Position numbers and translations under genes: made by a program. A DNA stretch of 64,000 bases from positions 3,036,001-3,100,000 of the forward strand of contig NC_090967.1 in NCBI RefSeq assembly GCF_040807025.1, in the 5' to 3' direction. This document shows, in pieces, positions 25,800 to 36,290 of the stretch; the stretch's first letter is position 1, and each line of letters opens with the position of its first letter. Under the pieces are notes generated by a model that was not told where the DNA came from, searched no databases, and saw only the letters and a program-made list of their open reading frames with translations. Origin of the DNA: Struthio camelus. Its lineage: Eukaryota > Chordata > Aves > Struthioniformes > Struthionidae.

Positions 25800-28359
25800 T
25801 TTAATTCGGTTTCCTGCGTCCCATGACTGAGCTCGGCCTGTGAACGGGGTCCCATGACCACGGCACGCAGGCCCCAGCCATCAAAAGGCTCATTTATGCC
25901 CCTCGCTAGCCCAAAAACGAGTTAAACCCCTCTTGGCTGGGCCTTCAGTCAGCCCTGGCCCCGTGTCGATGCTCCCGGCCAGCCTGCAGACAGCACCCAG
26001 GGGAGCCGGACGCAGGCGCGAGCCAGGTCCCTTTCCGACCACACGGATGCCGGGCAGCCAGGGGCACCCGCGAAGCCTCGGGGAGCTCCCACGCGGCGAT
26101 ACGTGAGCAGAGCCCGGCTGCATCGCCCCAGCGCCACGGGGCCGCGTGGGTACAAGCCGCCCCAGTGCCTGCCCGCAGCGGCGCCCGCCCCAGGCTGGCA
26201 GGACATGTGGGAGCCCGCTGCTCCGCTCATCTCGCGTGCGGCTGGCGCAGAGCCCACACCCCAGGGACACCCCCAGGGACTTGGACAGCCCCGGGAAGTG
26301 GGAGTGCGCCTCTGCCAAAGGGCAGCCACAGCCTGGGAAGCTCGTCCCAGGGAGCATCTTTTCCTTCCCTCTGCAGGATCCTACAGCTCGTGCCCCGGGA
26401 TGTCCGGCGCATCCTCTTTTACAGCCGCTAGACAAACGCGCGCGCACACACACACACGCACGCACACGTATGCACACGCTCCCAGCCTGGCATTTCCCGA
26501 GCCTTGTGCCTGCGCCTCGGCAGCAACAGGAGCAGGAGCCGTTCACAGACCCCGCACACCCCTGCTCGCTGGGGCTGGGGGCTTCAAAACAGCCCAAAGG
26601 GACGTTTGCCCCATCACCCCTCTTTTATGCTGTGGCTGCTGCTGTGCATTTGCCCTGTCCCCAAACTCGGGGATGTTTTAGCTTTCTCCTTCCTTCACAC
26701 CCTGCCGAGATCTCTGCAGAGTCCCCCCGCTGAAGTACAGCTGTGTCCCCCGGTCATCAAATCTCATCCTTCCCTGGCTCCTCTTGGCTCTCCCAAACTG
26801 CAGTACCAGCAGCGAGGACAAAAGTCACCCCAAGGCAGCTCCTGTCCCTGCTGGTGGCCCCAGGGTCATACTGTGCCTGGGACCCTGGGACGGTCTGGCT
26901 GGTGCGTTTTGGGCATCCGGCGGCTCCTACACCTATCACTGCTCCTCTCTTTTTTTTCCCTTTCATTCGACCCAATTTACTTCCCGCTTTGCACTCCCAA
27001 GGGCAGGACACACGTGCAGGCCCTGTCCCTGACAGCCCACACGGCCGCTGGGCCACGGCACTGCCAACGCGGGCGGCCGAACGCAGCAGGGTTCGGGCAA
27101 GGCAACCCACGTCAGCTGTGCTGCGTCCTAGTACCTTATATGGGTGCCTCGCGGGTCTATATTTTGGGCTGAACTTTTCTGCCTTTAGGTTTTCCAGAGC
27201 TGCAGTAAAGAGATACTCGAGTAGCCCCGACGTGCCCCCAAGCCCAGCCTCTCTAAAGGCTCTGCGGTTAAACAGGAAACAGGCAGCAGTAAGAGGATAA
27301 AAATACATTCGGTGCAAACAAAATGTCTCTATGTCGGGATTAGGGAGCTGCAGACTGTTCCGGCCCAGCTAATCGGAGCCGGCAGTGCTGCCAGGCAGAC
27401 GGAGGGGAGCGGGGCCAGGCATCCAGCAAGGGTTTGGTTTCCAGGCACGTGCATAACCCAAGTGCTTTCAAATCATCAGGTGGCTGTGAGGCAGGAGAAG
27501 GGAGTGAGGGTCCCCATCTCTAACTGATGGTGGCAGTCGAGGGGACAGAGCTGCAGATCCGGGGCGGTCCAGGTGCTCCACGGGAGTGAGGGACGCCAGG
27601 GGAGCAGCCAGCCCCTGCCACGGCTCCTTGCGGCTCCCAGTCCAGAACAATAGGCACCTTTGAGCGCCGCGAGCGTGGGGCTATGGCGCGACCCCAGCAC
27701 ACGAGGCCCCAAAGCCCCTCCAAGCGCAGCCTAAGGAGATTATCGCTCCTCACATGACCTCGCTTGGGCCCCAGGGCCTTGCAAACCAGCAGGGAGGAGG
27801 GGACGCACAGATGACACAAGCGCAGAGAAGGAAACCGAGCTCCCGGCCCGCGTCTGGGAGGCCGACGGGCCCAGCCAGCACCCTGCGACAGTCCCCACAG
27901 GTCCAGCCCGGGGCTCTCTTGGGGCTTATCCAGATGGTGCTGGGGAAAAGGCGCTTTCCAGGATGCCGGGCTGAGCAAAACACACTGGTTCAGAGTGTGA
28001 GGGATCCCCAAGGCGCAGGGATAGATAGAGATATTTTAAACAGCTCATTTGGAGCCCTTTCAAAGCAGGCACTGACCTGAAAAAGCACAAACCCCAAACG
28101 CTTTACCCTCATGGTGCGCAAAATACCCTGGGTGTTCGTGGAAGGGCACGGTGGGACATCCCCCCCGCCTGCCCTTGCAGCCAGCACGCACACCAGCCCA
28201 TCAACCGCTGCCCGGGGTCTGGCCAAGCGCTCTTCAGCTGAGGAATCAGCCCCAGGGGAAACAAGAAGGGCCGGATCCCATCCAGGGCTGGAATCAGTCC
28301 CACAGACTAGGCCAAAGGGAAACAAGCTGAGCACGCCGGTGAAAGGGCGCACACAGGTA
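25800..28359. other. Intergenic between the tentative promoter and ABHD17A
   Basis: No gene was recognised. It contains a CG/CA dinucleotide tract at about 26436-26472 and a consensus SRF box CCTTATATGG at 27134-27143 in a locally AT-richer, ordered-looking patch (27120-27310). The numerous open frames are chance products of high GC content. Confidence 0.5.
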
Positions 28360-29228
28360 AAACGTTAAATCTCAGCTCTTTATTCGCTGCCTGGTTTCCT
28401 CGTCCCCTTTCCCAAGCGAATCACAAGAGCTAGCAGTACAAGGGAGTTGTTAAGAGGGTGACCCGAATACGAGGAGTCCTCCAAGAAGGCAGAGCAGGGC
28501 CAGACCAGAGGGGACGTGGGGCAGGGAGGCAGGTGCTGGCACCTCCTCCACCTGCCCCCAAGCTCCCCCTTGGGACGCAGCTCTGCGCCATCCTGCCCCA
28601 GGCACGGGGCAAACACCAGGCACTCCATCATCATCGGCCCTGATCCCAGGAAAGCTCCATCCCGAGCAGGAAATGCCTCCTCCTCTGTCCCATGGGGATG
28701 GCAGGCATCATGCAGTGATGCCTAGGGAGGGAGACAGGATCCCCAGGCAGCCACTGCCCCCCAGCCCAGCCCCTTTCCAATCGCCTTATTGCTATAGTCA
28801 GACCAGCAGAGCAGCCAGGATGAATTCAGGGACTCGTTATTTTTTGGAGAGGGGACAAGGATGTGTCCAAAACCCAGGACTGACCATCAAGAGAGAGGGC
28901 TCATGTCTTTCTCTTCCCTGCTGCAGGGGAAAGGAGGAAGCTGCTGTTTCTTGCCAGCCCAGCCAGTGGTCCAAGCAGCGTCTGGGTCCAGTGGAAAGGA
29001 GGGCTGACACAAACCAGGAGAGCTGTGCTTGTATCAAAGAGGAAACACACCGTCCACTGAAAGGCATCCTCACCTCTGCCAATGCTGTCAGCCTGGGCTG
29101 GAGCAGAGGCCATACAAACTCATTCTGCCTCTAGCAGCAGGGAGCGTGTGCGTGAGGGGGGAGGGGACAGAAACGCACAGGAAACCCCCTTCCCTCCCTC
29201 ATCCCATCCCCTGTCCCCTCCCCGGGGC
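28360..29228 (-). other. ABHD17A: ABHD17A 3' untranslated region
   Basis: The region runs from the ABHD17A stop codon to about 20 bases beyond a canonical AATAAA on the minus strand, giving a 3'UTR of roughly 0.87 kb. No intron signals or coding sequence were found in it. Confidence 0.7.
28379..28384 (-). terminator. ABHD17A: ABHD17A poly(A) signal AATAAA
   Basis: A canonical hexamer on the minus strand, the first one after the ABHD17A stop codon. Cleavage is expected about 15-25 bases further on, near 28360. Confidence 0.7.
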
Positions 29229-29454
29229 TCAGTTGCGTTGGCTGGCCAGCTCCTGGGAGATGAATTTCCGAAGGCGCTCGAGGTACTGGCTGTAGAGTTC
29301 AATGTCATTGTGCCCGGCCCCATCCACCCACAGCGGCTCCACAGCCTTGGGGCAGCGTTCAAAGAGTGCCAGGCCATGGGAGAAGTCGATGACTTCGTCC
29401 TCCGTGCCATGGATGATGAGGACGGGAGAGGTGATTTTGGAGATCTTCTCAATG
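29229..29454 (-). CDS. ABHD17A: ABHD17A last coding exon
   Basis: Residues 231-304 follow the split codon 230. The acceptor is TGGCAG|CATTGAG. The segment [19 protein letters not shown] carries the expected acid of the triad (Asp249), and GAGHND carries the catalytic histidine (His278). The protein ends SQELASQRN, collinear with the human ABHD17A C-terminus (SQELPSQRA). The stop is TGA at 29231-29229. Confidence 0.97.
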
Positions 29455-30444
29455 CTGCCAAGGAGGTGGATGGGGAGAGATGAGACAAGGGGTGAATACA
29501 GAGATCAAGGCACCCCTATTAATCCTCCCCCACCCCAAAACACATCCCCTCAGGAAAAGGGATCACGAAATGCCCTTTGATCACAGCACAGCACAGGGAA
29601 ACAGGGAGCTTCTGCCAAGGCTGAGCTCCAGGACATCCCCCCGCCGCGTGACAGACAAGGACTAGACAGCAGTGACAAAAGCCCTGTGGGACCTCGGCAG
29701 GGGCCAATGGAAACCACTCCAGGACAGTGCAAGCCCGGGCCCTTCCCGTAGCGGGATCAAGCATGCTTGGCTTTAAGGAGTGAAAACACGTCTGTTTGCA
29801 AGCCAGCCCCAAAGGGCCCAGGATATAAATGCCAAGTGAGGCCATCTGGGTGCAGAGCGTGGGCTGGTGACTCCCAGCCACGGCTTCCGGCTCAGGGATC
29901 AGCCCTCAAGCCCGGCCAAAGGGGAAAGGCAAAAGCAAGAGCTCATCCCACCACACTTGTCCCACTCCACATCCCCCTTCCATGCCATCACCTGGAGGCA
30001 CTGCCTCTGTAGAGGGGGCAAAAGCCTTAGAAATTGCCCTTGGGAGAGAGAGAGGGGTCCCAGGAACCATCTGGACTTGTGATACCCAACAAGGGGCCAC
30101 TTGGACAGCCCTGAGGTCGACAAGCAAAGATGTTGGGACAGGACGGCCAGGAGGATGCCACCAGGGGGTGTGGGGTGCAGACATGATGTGACCCTTGGAA
30201 CAGGGCACAGTGACCCTGGGGAAGGTTGCTGATCCCCCAGAGGGGACCAAGTGCAAAGCAGGAAGATCCCGATGGGCACCTTCAGGCCTGCCATGGGAGA
30301 TAGGTCCACAAGGTCCCATTTTTTGCCATAACCCCTTGTTGCAGCCCCCTGTTGCCACCAGGGCTGGGTCCCAGATGGAGCTGGTCTGGGCACTGCCCCT
30401 CCAAAGTTGACCTTGTCCCAATCCTCTTTTCCCAGGCCACTCAC

Positions 30445-30624
30445 TTGGGGAAGGCATCAAAGCAGTAGGTCTTCTTGGTCTCAGGGAAGGCAACTCTCAT
30501 GCCAGAGGTGAGCGGGGAGTGGAGCACAATAGCTGCACACTCGTAGCGGGAGGCTAAATCCACTGTGGGCACTGTGCCTATGCTTTGTCCATACAAAATT
30601 ATATTCTCCGGGCTGATCCCATAC
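30445..30624 (-). CDS. ABHD17A: ABHD17A coding exon 3 (nucleophile exon)
   Basis: Residues 171-229 with split codons at both ends. The acceptor is TTCCAG|GTATGG and the donor CCCAA|GTGAGT. It holds the nucleophile elbow GQSIG with Ser184 at its centre, then [20 protein letters not shown] and [18 protein letters not shown], nearly identical to mammalian ABHD17A. Confidence 0.97.
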
Positions 30625-32010
30625 CTGGAAGAAGAGACAAGAGGGCAGGTCAATGCGCGAGCACTGAGTAGCAGTGTCACCCTGCTCTGGCCAAAACGTA
30701 CCACAGAGAATGAGCCGCACAGGAGGGTGGTCCAGTCAGACAGGTCCAAACTCTGGCACTGAGCTGTACTGGGACAGGGCTACAGCATCGCTCAAAGACG
30801 AGTCCAAACCAGTTGCCCTGGATCCTGGCCTGTCTGCTAATGCTGGAGCAATTAGGGCTAATTGAGCCTTGCCCACACACCTGCTGCACATGGCTCCCTC
30901 AAACACAGTGCTGCCCTGGGGAGCGGGAATGGGGAAAGCGGGCCAAATTGCGAGATGAGTAGGGAGTCAGGCCTCACCCTCACAAGGAGTAGACTGATAG
31001 GTAGGCTTGCAGACCCCTGGGTGCTGCCCAGTGCCAGCCACGCACCCCACGTGCCTCCAGACGGGAGCCTCGCAGGGTTGATGCTGGTTACTGGGGCCTA
31101 CTGCAAGCTGGACTTGGCTCAGGCCAGGGCAGAGGAGGGAGAGCACATCACCTGCAGGAGGCACGGAGCTGAGCACAGAAGGGAAGAGCCTGGGCAAGAG
31201 GGGGGCCACACACACTTGCACCAGTGCTGGGGACCACCACATGCCCTTGACCTGGCAGTCTGAACTCCCCAGCCCAGACACAGCCCCATCCCTATCCGGA
31301 TCCCTGATGTGAGCAGACCCCCTTTACCCCAGGCCTGCGGAAAGCCTCACTGGTGCCGTGAGCTGCCTGGGGGCACACGTCCTCCCAAGGCTTGAGCCAC
31401 GACCCAGAGCGGGGCTCTGCCCCCCAGCAGCTCTTCCTGGAGCGGCTAGCTCTCCCCCACCCAGCATCCCCACATGTCCCGGTCCCCCCGAGTCCTGCAG
31501 GGCTTTCCGGCCACCCCTTCCTGTTAACAAGCGGCCCGGGCCCCTCTCTGGGAGATTTCCTGTTTTCCAGAGTGCCGGCCTCCAGGGTTTTCCTGGCGAC
31601 AGGCGTACACAGCCTCCCTTCCCCCACGTCTCTCTACTCCTAAGGCTCCCGCGGGGGCACACGGCTCCCAGAGGGGCCTGGGCAGAGCCACAAAGACTGA
31701 AAGCAATCGCACACCACACAAACATACCACACACCTCCACACGTGCGCCAGGGACACCTTAGTGACAGACAGCCATCACGCACCACCCACGCACACTCTG
31801 AGGACAGAGAACGTACGTGCTGGAGACACACCACACAAACACACGCTGTGTACTACACCCACATCTCCTGGGGCCGGAGATACAACTGCTGACTTGTGCT
31901 GCCTCTCAAGCCAGCCCCACAGGGCTGCTGCCGCCCCTAGCCTCCACCTGCCCGGGCAGAGCAACAGTTCCCGCTCTGTCCTGCCCTCCTCAGCCCAGCG
32001 CTTGACTCAC
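30625..32010 (-). other. ABHD17A: ABHD17A intron between coding exons 2 and 3
   Basis: A 1.4-kb intron with consensus GTGAGT donor and TTCTTCCAG acceptor. The part near 31695-31860 is CA-rich. No other gene is visible. The neighbouring introns 29455-30444 and 32206-35944 are likewise free of recognisable features. Confidence 0.85.
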
Positions 32011-32205
32011 CGCGTCCGCAGCGCCTGCCAAGCAGCGTCGATGTCGGAGTAGAGGTTCTTCTCCGAGGGCTTGCCCGTGCTCACGCCATAGCCTGAGTAG
32101 TCGTAGGAGAAGATGTTGCAGTTGATGCGTGTGCCCAGCCCTATGTAGAAACTGCTCATCTGCCCCAGGTCCACGGCGTTGCCGTGGGAGAAGAGCACTG
32201 TGAAC
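32011..32205 (-). CDS. ABHD17A: ABHD17A coding exon 2
   Basis: Residues 106-169 with split codons at both ends. The acceptor is CCCTGCAG|GTTCACAG and the donor ACGCG|GTGAGT. It contains LFSHGNAVD, the HG oxyanion-loop motif of the alpha/beta hydrolase fold, followed by SYDYSGYG and the helix [11 protein letters not shown]. All are diagnostic for the ABHD17 family. Confidence 0.97.
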
Positions 32206-35200
32206 CTGCAGGGAAGAGATGCACACGGTGGGGTTAATCAAGGACTCTGCCAAGGCATCACGTCGCTGCCCAGCCCTGGGGAGCAAGCTGGGGCGAGCAG
32301 CGCGCAGCTCAGGGACCCAACGTGCCCGGGCAGGGCTAGGCCAGGCCAGGATGAGTGCCTGGACAGGACAGCAGGGCAGCAGCAGCCTGGGATGTCCTCT
32401 TCGGAGACCGAAAACCAAACCCCAGCACACAAAGGGCCAACACACCTCTATCCACCAAAGAGGGTCCTTGCAACACCCGGGGCTAGCCCCAGGGATGCCA
32501 AGACAATCCTTACCACATGGAGCCCCCCCTCCCCCAAATGTCATCCACTGGCTAGAAGACACTCCCTGCTCTCCCCTGCTTGCCTCCTCTAACAGGCCCT
32601 GACTTTTTCCTTTCCTGGGGACCAACCCTCACCATTCTTATAGCAGAGGACGGCTAACAGGAAACCCTGCGCAAGGGGGGCTAAGCAGGGTCCTCCTTCG
32701 GGAAGCCAGGCCACAGCAGGGTTATCAAAGTCAGGAGCTCACTACCAGTAGAAACAGAGGCAGCTGAAAGGCAGGCTTATTCTGTTTAAGTTTTTGAGGC
32801 TATTTTTGGTAGAAAGCTCAGGATTTGGGGCCATTTGCCCAATGGGGATTTTCAGTAAAAATTCTGACAGTGAATTTTTTGCTCTCCTGTGTCTGGCAAG
32901 ACGCCAGACACTGGGAGAAGTGAATTGTGGGAACAACAAGACAAGAAATTTCCACCATAAGGGGAAAAAAAACAATTTAATCATGAAAATTAACATGAAT
33001 AACACTCTTAAAGCTTAGCTCCCTTTTGCCAGAGGAAGGGAACAGGACCCGCTCCCTGCTGAGCCCCTGCAGTTGCCATGAGATGTCTGCAGAGAGGTCA
33101 GATGTCCCAGCTGGGACGCCCTGCCGTTGCCAGTGGCCACAGCATTGCCAGGTGGCTATGTGCTTCGGTTTCTTACAGTAACCCCGTCATGATTGCCGGT
33201 CAGAGGTAGCCCAAGAAGGCACTGCGCGGGAACAAGGTACCTGGATGATGCTGGCAGGCTCAGGGAAGAGAGCAGGGGGGGGTGAATTTACACAACAGCA
33301 GGGAGGAAAGCGGGATGAGGGCAGGGCATCCCAAAAGCTGTATCAAAGGCTTCTCTCCTGCCTTTTGATAAAGCAAAAATAATGAACTCCAGTTTTGCTT
33401 TGCATCTTCCGCCATGCCAATGGCCAGGGCACTTGGGGGAATCCAAGCCCTTCATCTAGGAGCTGAGAGTCAAAAATACTTTAAACTGAGCTAAATCATG
33501 TTGACAGAGGGCTTGGAGACCCCCAATAACCAGGCATTTTCGTCATTCAGGCCCATGTGTGGAGGCTTCCACCCCAACCCCAGAGCAGTGGTTACTATGG
33601 GTCACCAGCTCCCACAAAACCTCCCCCATGGAAACAGATCCAGCCGAGTGGGGAGGGGGAAAGGGGCAGGGAAGGAAGCTAGGGGCAAGGACATGTTGAG
33701 GAAACCCCACAAAATGCAGGTCACGGAGGCACCTGGATGGATCCCAGAGGGGTCCTGGACAGCCAGGTGCTAGGGAAGCCACTGGCTGTTAAAGGGCCCC
33801 GCTGGACAGACAGCACAGCCACGGAGGAGACGCTTCCTGGAGCAGGAAGGCAGTGGCAGGGAGGACAGATCGCAGCCACCAGGCAAGTGAAACTAGATGC
33901 CCCAGGGCTTGGGAGAGCCGGATCTCCCCCAGCCCAGGCCCTTCTTTCCAACCCTGCAGCTTGTGTGTAAGCCACCATTTCCGTGGGCAGACTGGGATGG
34001 GGGCCAGCACTGAGCCTCGCAGCTGCGGGGCTGCAGGCAGGCGGATGTGCACATAGAGCAATCTCGTCGCCGGTTTCCTCTCTCCAGGGACCCGCGACAA
34101 ACGCGTCAGGGAGCGGGGGCTGGAGCAGACACCCCTATCGGGTGGCCTCTGGATGCCTCCTATAACAAATGGATGTCTCCAGACCCCTGCGAGGTAACGG
34201 TCCCGCCTTGCCTGCCTGTCCCACCTCTGCCCAGTGGCCTCGGAGCCCTTGGCAAGCAGAGGGGAGATACCCAAACAAGCGCCATTTCTGGGCTGCAAGA
34301 CAGCGGCTGTATCACCTCACCTGGAGGTCTCTACGTTCATCCTTGGGGGACCCATTTGCTCCAGGAGATGGGAAGATACCCATGCTTGGAGTCAGCCAGG
34401 GTGCTGTGACCTTTGGAAAACTGAAGCCAGCAAAGGTAGCTCCAATCTGACCTCTTGCCACACCTCAGCCTCCCAAGGGCAGCTGTAACTCTGCTGACGC
34501 CACAAGGACACCCACCTAATCGCTGGCCCAGCCCCGGCTCACTTTGCTCCCAAGACGCCCGCCCCAGGCCCCAAGCAGAAAGGAACAAACGTACACAGGC
34601 CGTGGTGCCAAGGGCAGCCGCGTGGGGCCTCCCAGCTGTGCCGTCGGCTTAGGGAGCAGCTGCTGAGTTCCCTCACGTCCCCACGCCAGCTCCTCGTGCC
34701 CAGCCCAGCCACCAGCAGGTGGGGTGCAGACAGCCGTGAGAGGGTCTCCATCCCACACCCCAGCTACCCCTCTCCAGCTGTCCCAGCAGATCCCAGGAAG
34801 CTGCCACAAATTCCTGGAGGCTCTGGGCAATGCATCTCGCTCTCCTTCCTAAAAGGAGACGTGTTTCCCTAGAAAAGGGCCAGCCCAAGACCCTCAGGCA
34901 CAAAGCCCGGTGCCACAGGACACCAAGCTCAGCACAAGTCTTGGAGGCTGCTGCAATGGCACAGAACAAAGGGCCACTGCGTAGCACCAGCTGGGCAGTA
35001 GCTCCAGGGCAGAACAGACACAGGGGCTGCTGTTCAGCCATCACAAATGGCTGCTTGCCAGGTGCAGAGGGTTCATGACATTGGTTAAATACCCGTGACT
35101 CCTTCCACAATAGATCAAATGCAAATCAAGTTCTTCTTGTTTTATGGTCACAGGAACCATCATGCCTGGGGGGTGACCTACAGCAGGCTGAACCTAAAGT

Positions 35201-35944
35201 CCTCCCAGTTTTCACTCCTATCACTCTGCTCCTCAAGAAATCAAGGCAAGTCAGCCAAAACAGGCAAACATGGTTCACTCCAAGGTTCATGGGCTTTTCT
35301 CCTTGGCTGTACGGACTCTAGCCTGTCCATGCTGTTACTGCTGCAGAGCCCCAGCACCTGAAGGGGTCAGCATGGGAGGGACCAGACAATCCAAGCTTGG
35401 CACATCAGCAGCAGGCCCGACAGCAACGCGGCACCCAGCAGGGCTGGGGGGACAAGGGGACAGCAAGGGGGCTGCACAGACTCTCCCCTGAAAGCCTCAC
35501 ACACGAGCTCGCACAACAATCGGAGCGTTACGTCACAAGCATGACATCAGAGGGACATTCCAGGACGGTGGAGGGAACCCTGGTGTCCAGAGAGGGAAGG
35601 CCAAAGTCCCTAGCCTTCAGCTTCGCCTTGACTTCCTCCCTCTCCCTGTTTAATCCCATTCCCAACGCCAGCCACAAACCAAACAGCTTCTGACAGCTGG
35701 GCCCGGCAGTCAGTGCTCACCCGCGCCACAGGATGCCTCTAAATTCCCATGATGGGGCCAGCTCCTTCAGCAAGGCACCGGATTTAGTGTAGGGTCAGGC
35801 CAGGGCAGGGAGGTAGCAATCAGCTGAAGTGAAGGAGGGGGCAGGATGGCACCATGCCCAGGGGCGGGGATGCTGTGCTAAACCCCAGGCAGCTGGCATC
35901 AAACCCCTGGCAGTGCCAGGCTGCCACATCCACCCATGACTTAC

Positions 35945-36258
35945 CTGGCGCCTGGCACACAACGGACGTACATGCAACCGACGCGATTCCCTCGGCTGCT
36001 CTTGGTGACAAACACCTCGATGTTGTCCAGCTCCCGCTGGGTGTACTGGAAATCCGCCCGGTCCGTCAAATGCAGCTTCCAGCGTCCCACAGCACCTCCT
36101 CGCAGGGAGCCAGTGCTGGTGCTGCCCGCGGACTCGGGCTCAGGGACCATGGCGTACGTGGGCTCCGGGGGTAGGAAGGCCAGTTTGGCCGCAATACGAC
36201 TGGGGCAGGGCGGGCAGCAAAAGAGGCAGCAGAGCTGGCTGACTGACAGCCCGTTCAT
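35945..36258 (-). CDS. ABHD17A: ABHD17A first coding exon (palmitoylation cluster)
   Basis: ABHD17A is a membrane-anchored serine hydrolase that removes palmitate from proteins such as N-Ras and PSD-95. This exon encodes residues 1-104 plus two bases. The N-terminus [21 protein letters not shown] has cysteines at 10, 11, 14, 15 and 18, the cluster palmitoylated in this family to hold the enzyme on the plasma membrane and endosomes. The whole protein is 304 aa (human 310 aa), and the triad is Ser184, Asp249, His278. The donor is CGCCAG|GTAAGT. I chose the ATG at 36258 by homology, but see the in-frame upstream ATG at 39145. The gene lies between REXO1 and a ZFAND gene, all on the minus strand. 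Confidence 0.97.
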
Positions 36259-36290
36259 GACGGCGGCTTCAGCGCTAAACCAAGCTGCGC
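36259..36290 (-). other. ABHD17A: ABHD17A 5' end of exon 2 (leader or N-terminal extension)
   Basis: These 32 bases lie between the acceptor GCTCCAG|GCGCAGC and the start codon. The frame of the main protein stays open through them ([10 protein letters not shown] before MNGL), which allows fusion to the open frame in exon 1. Confidence 0.75.
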
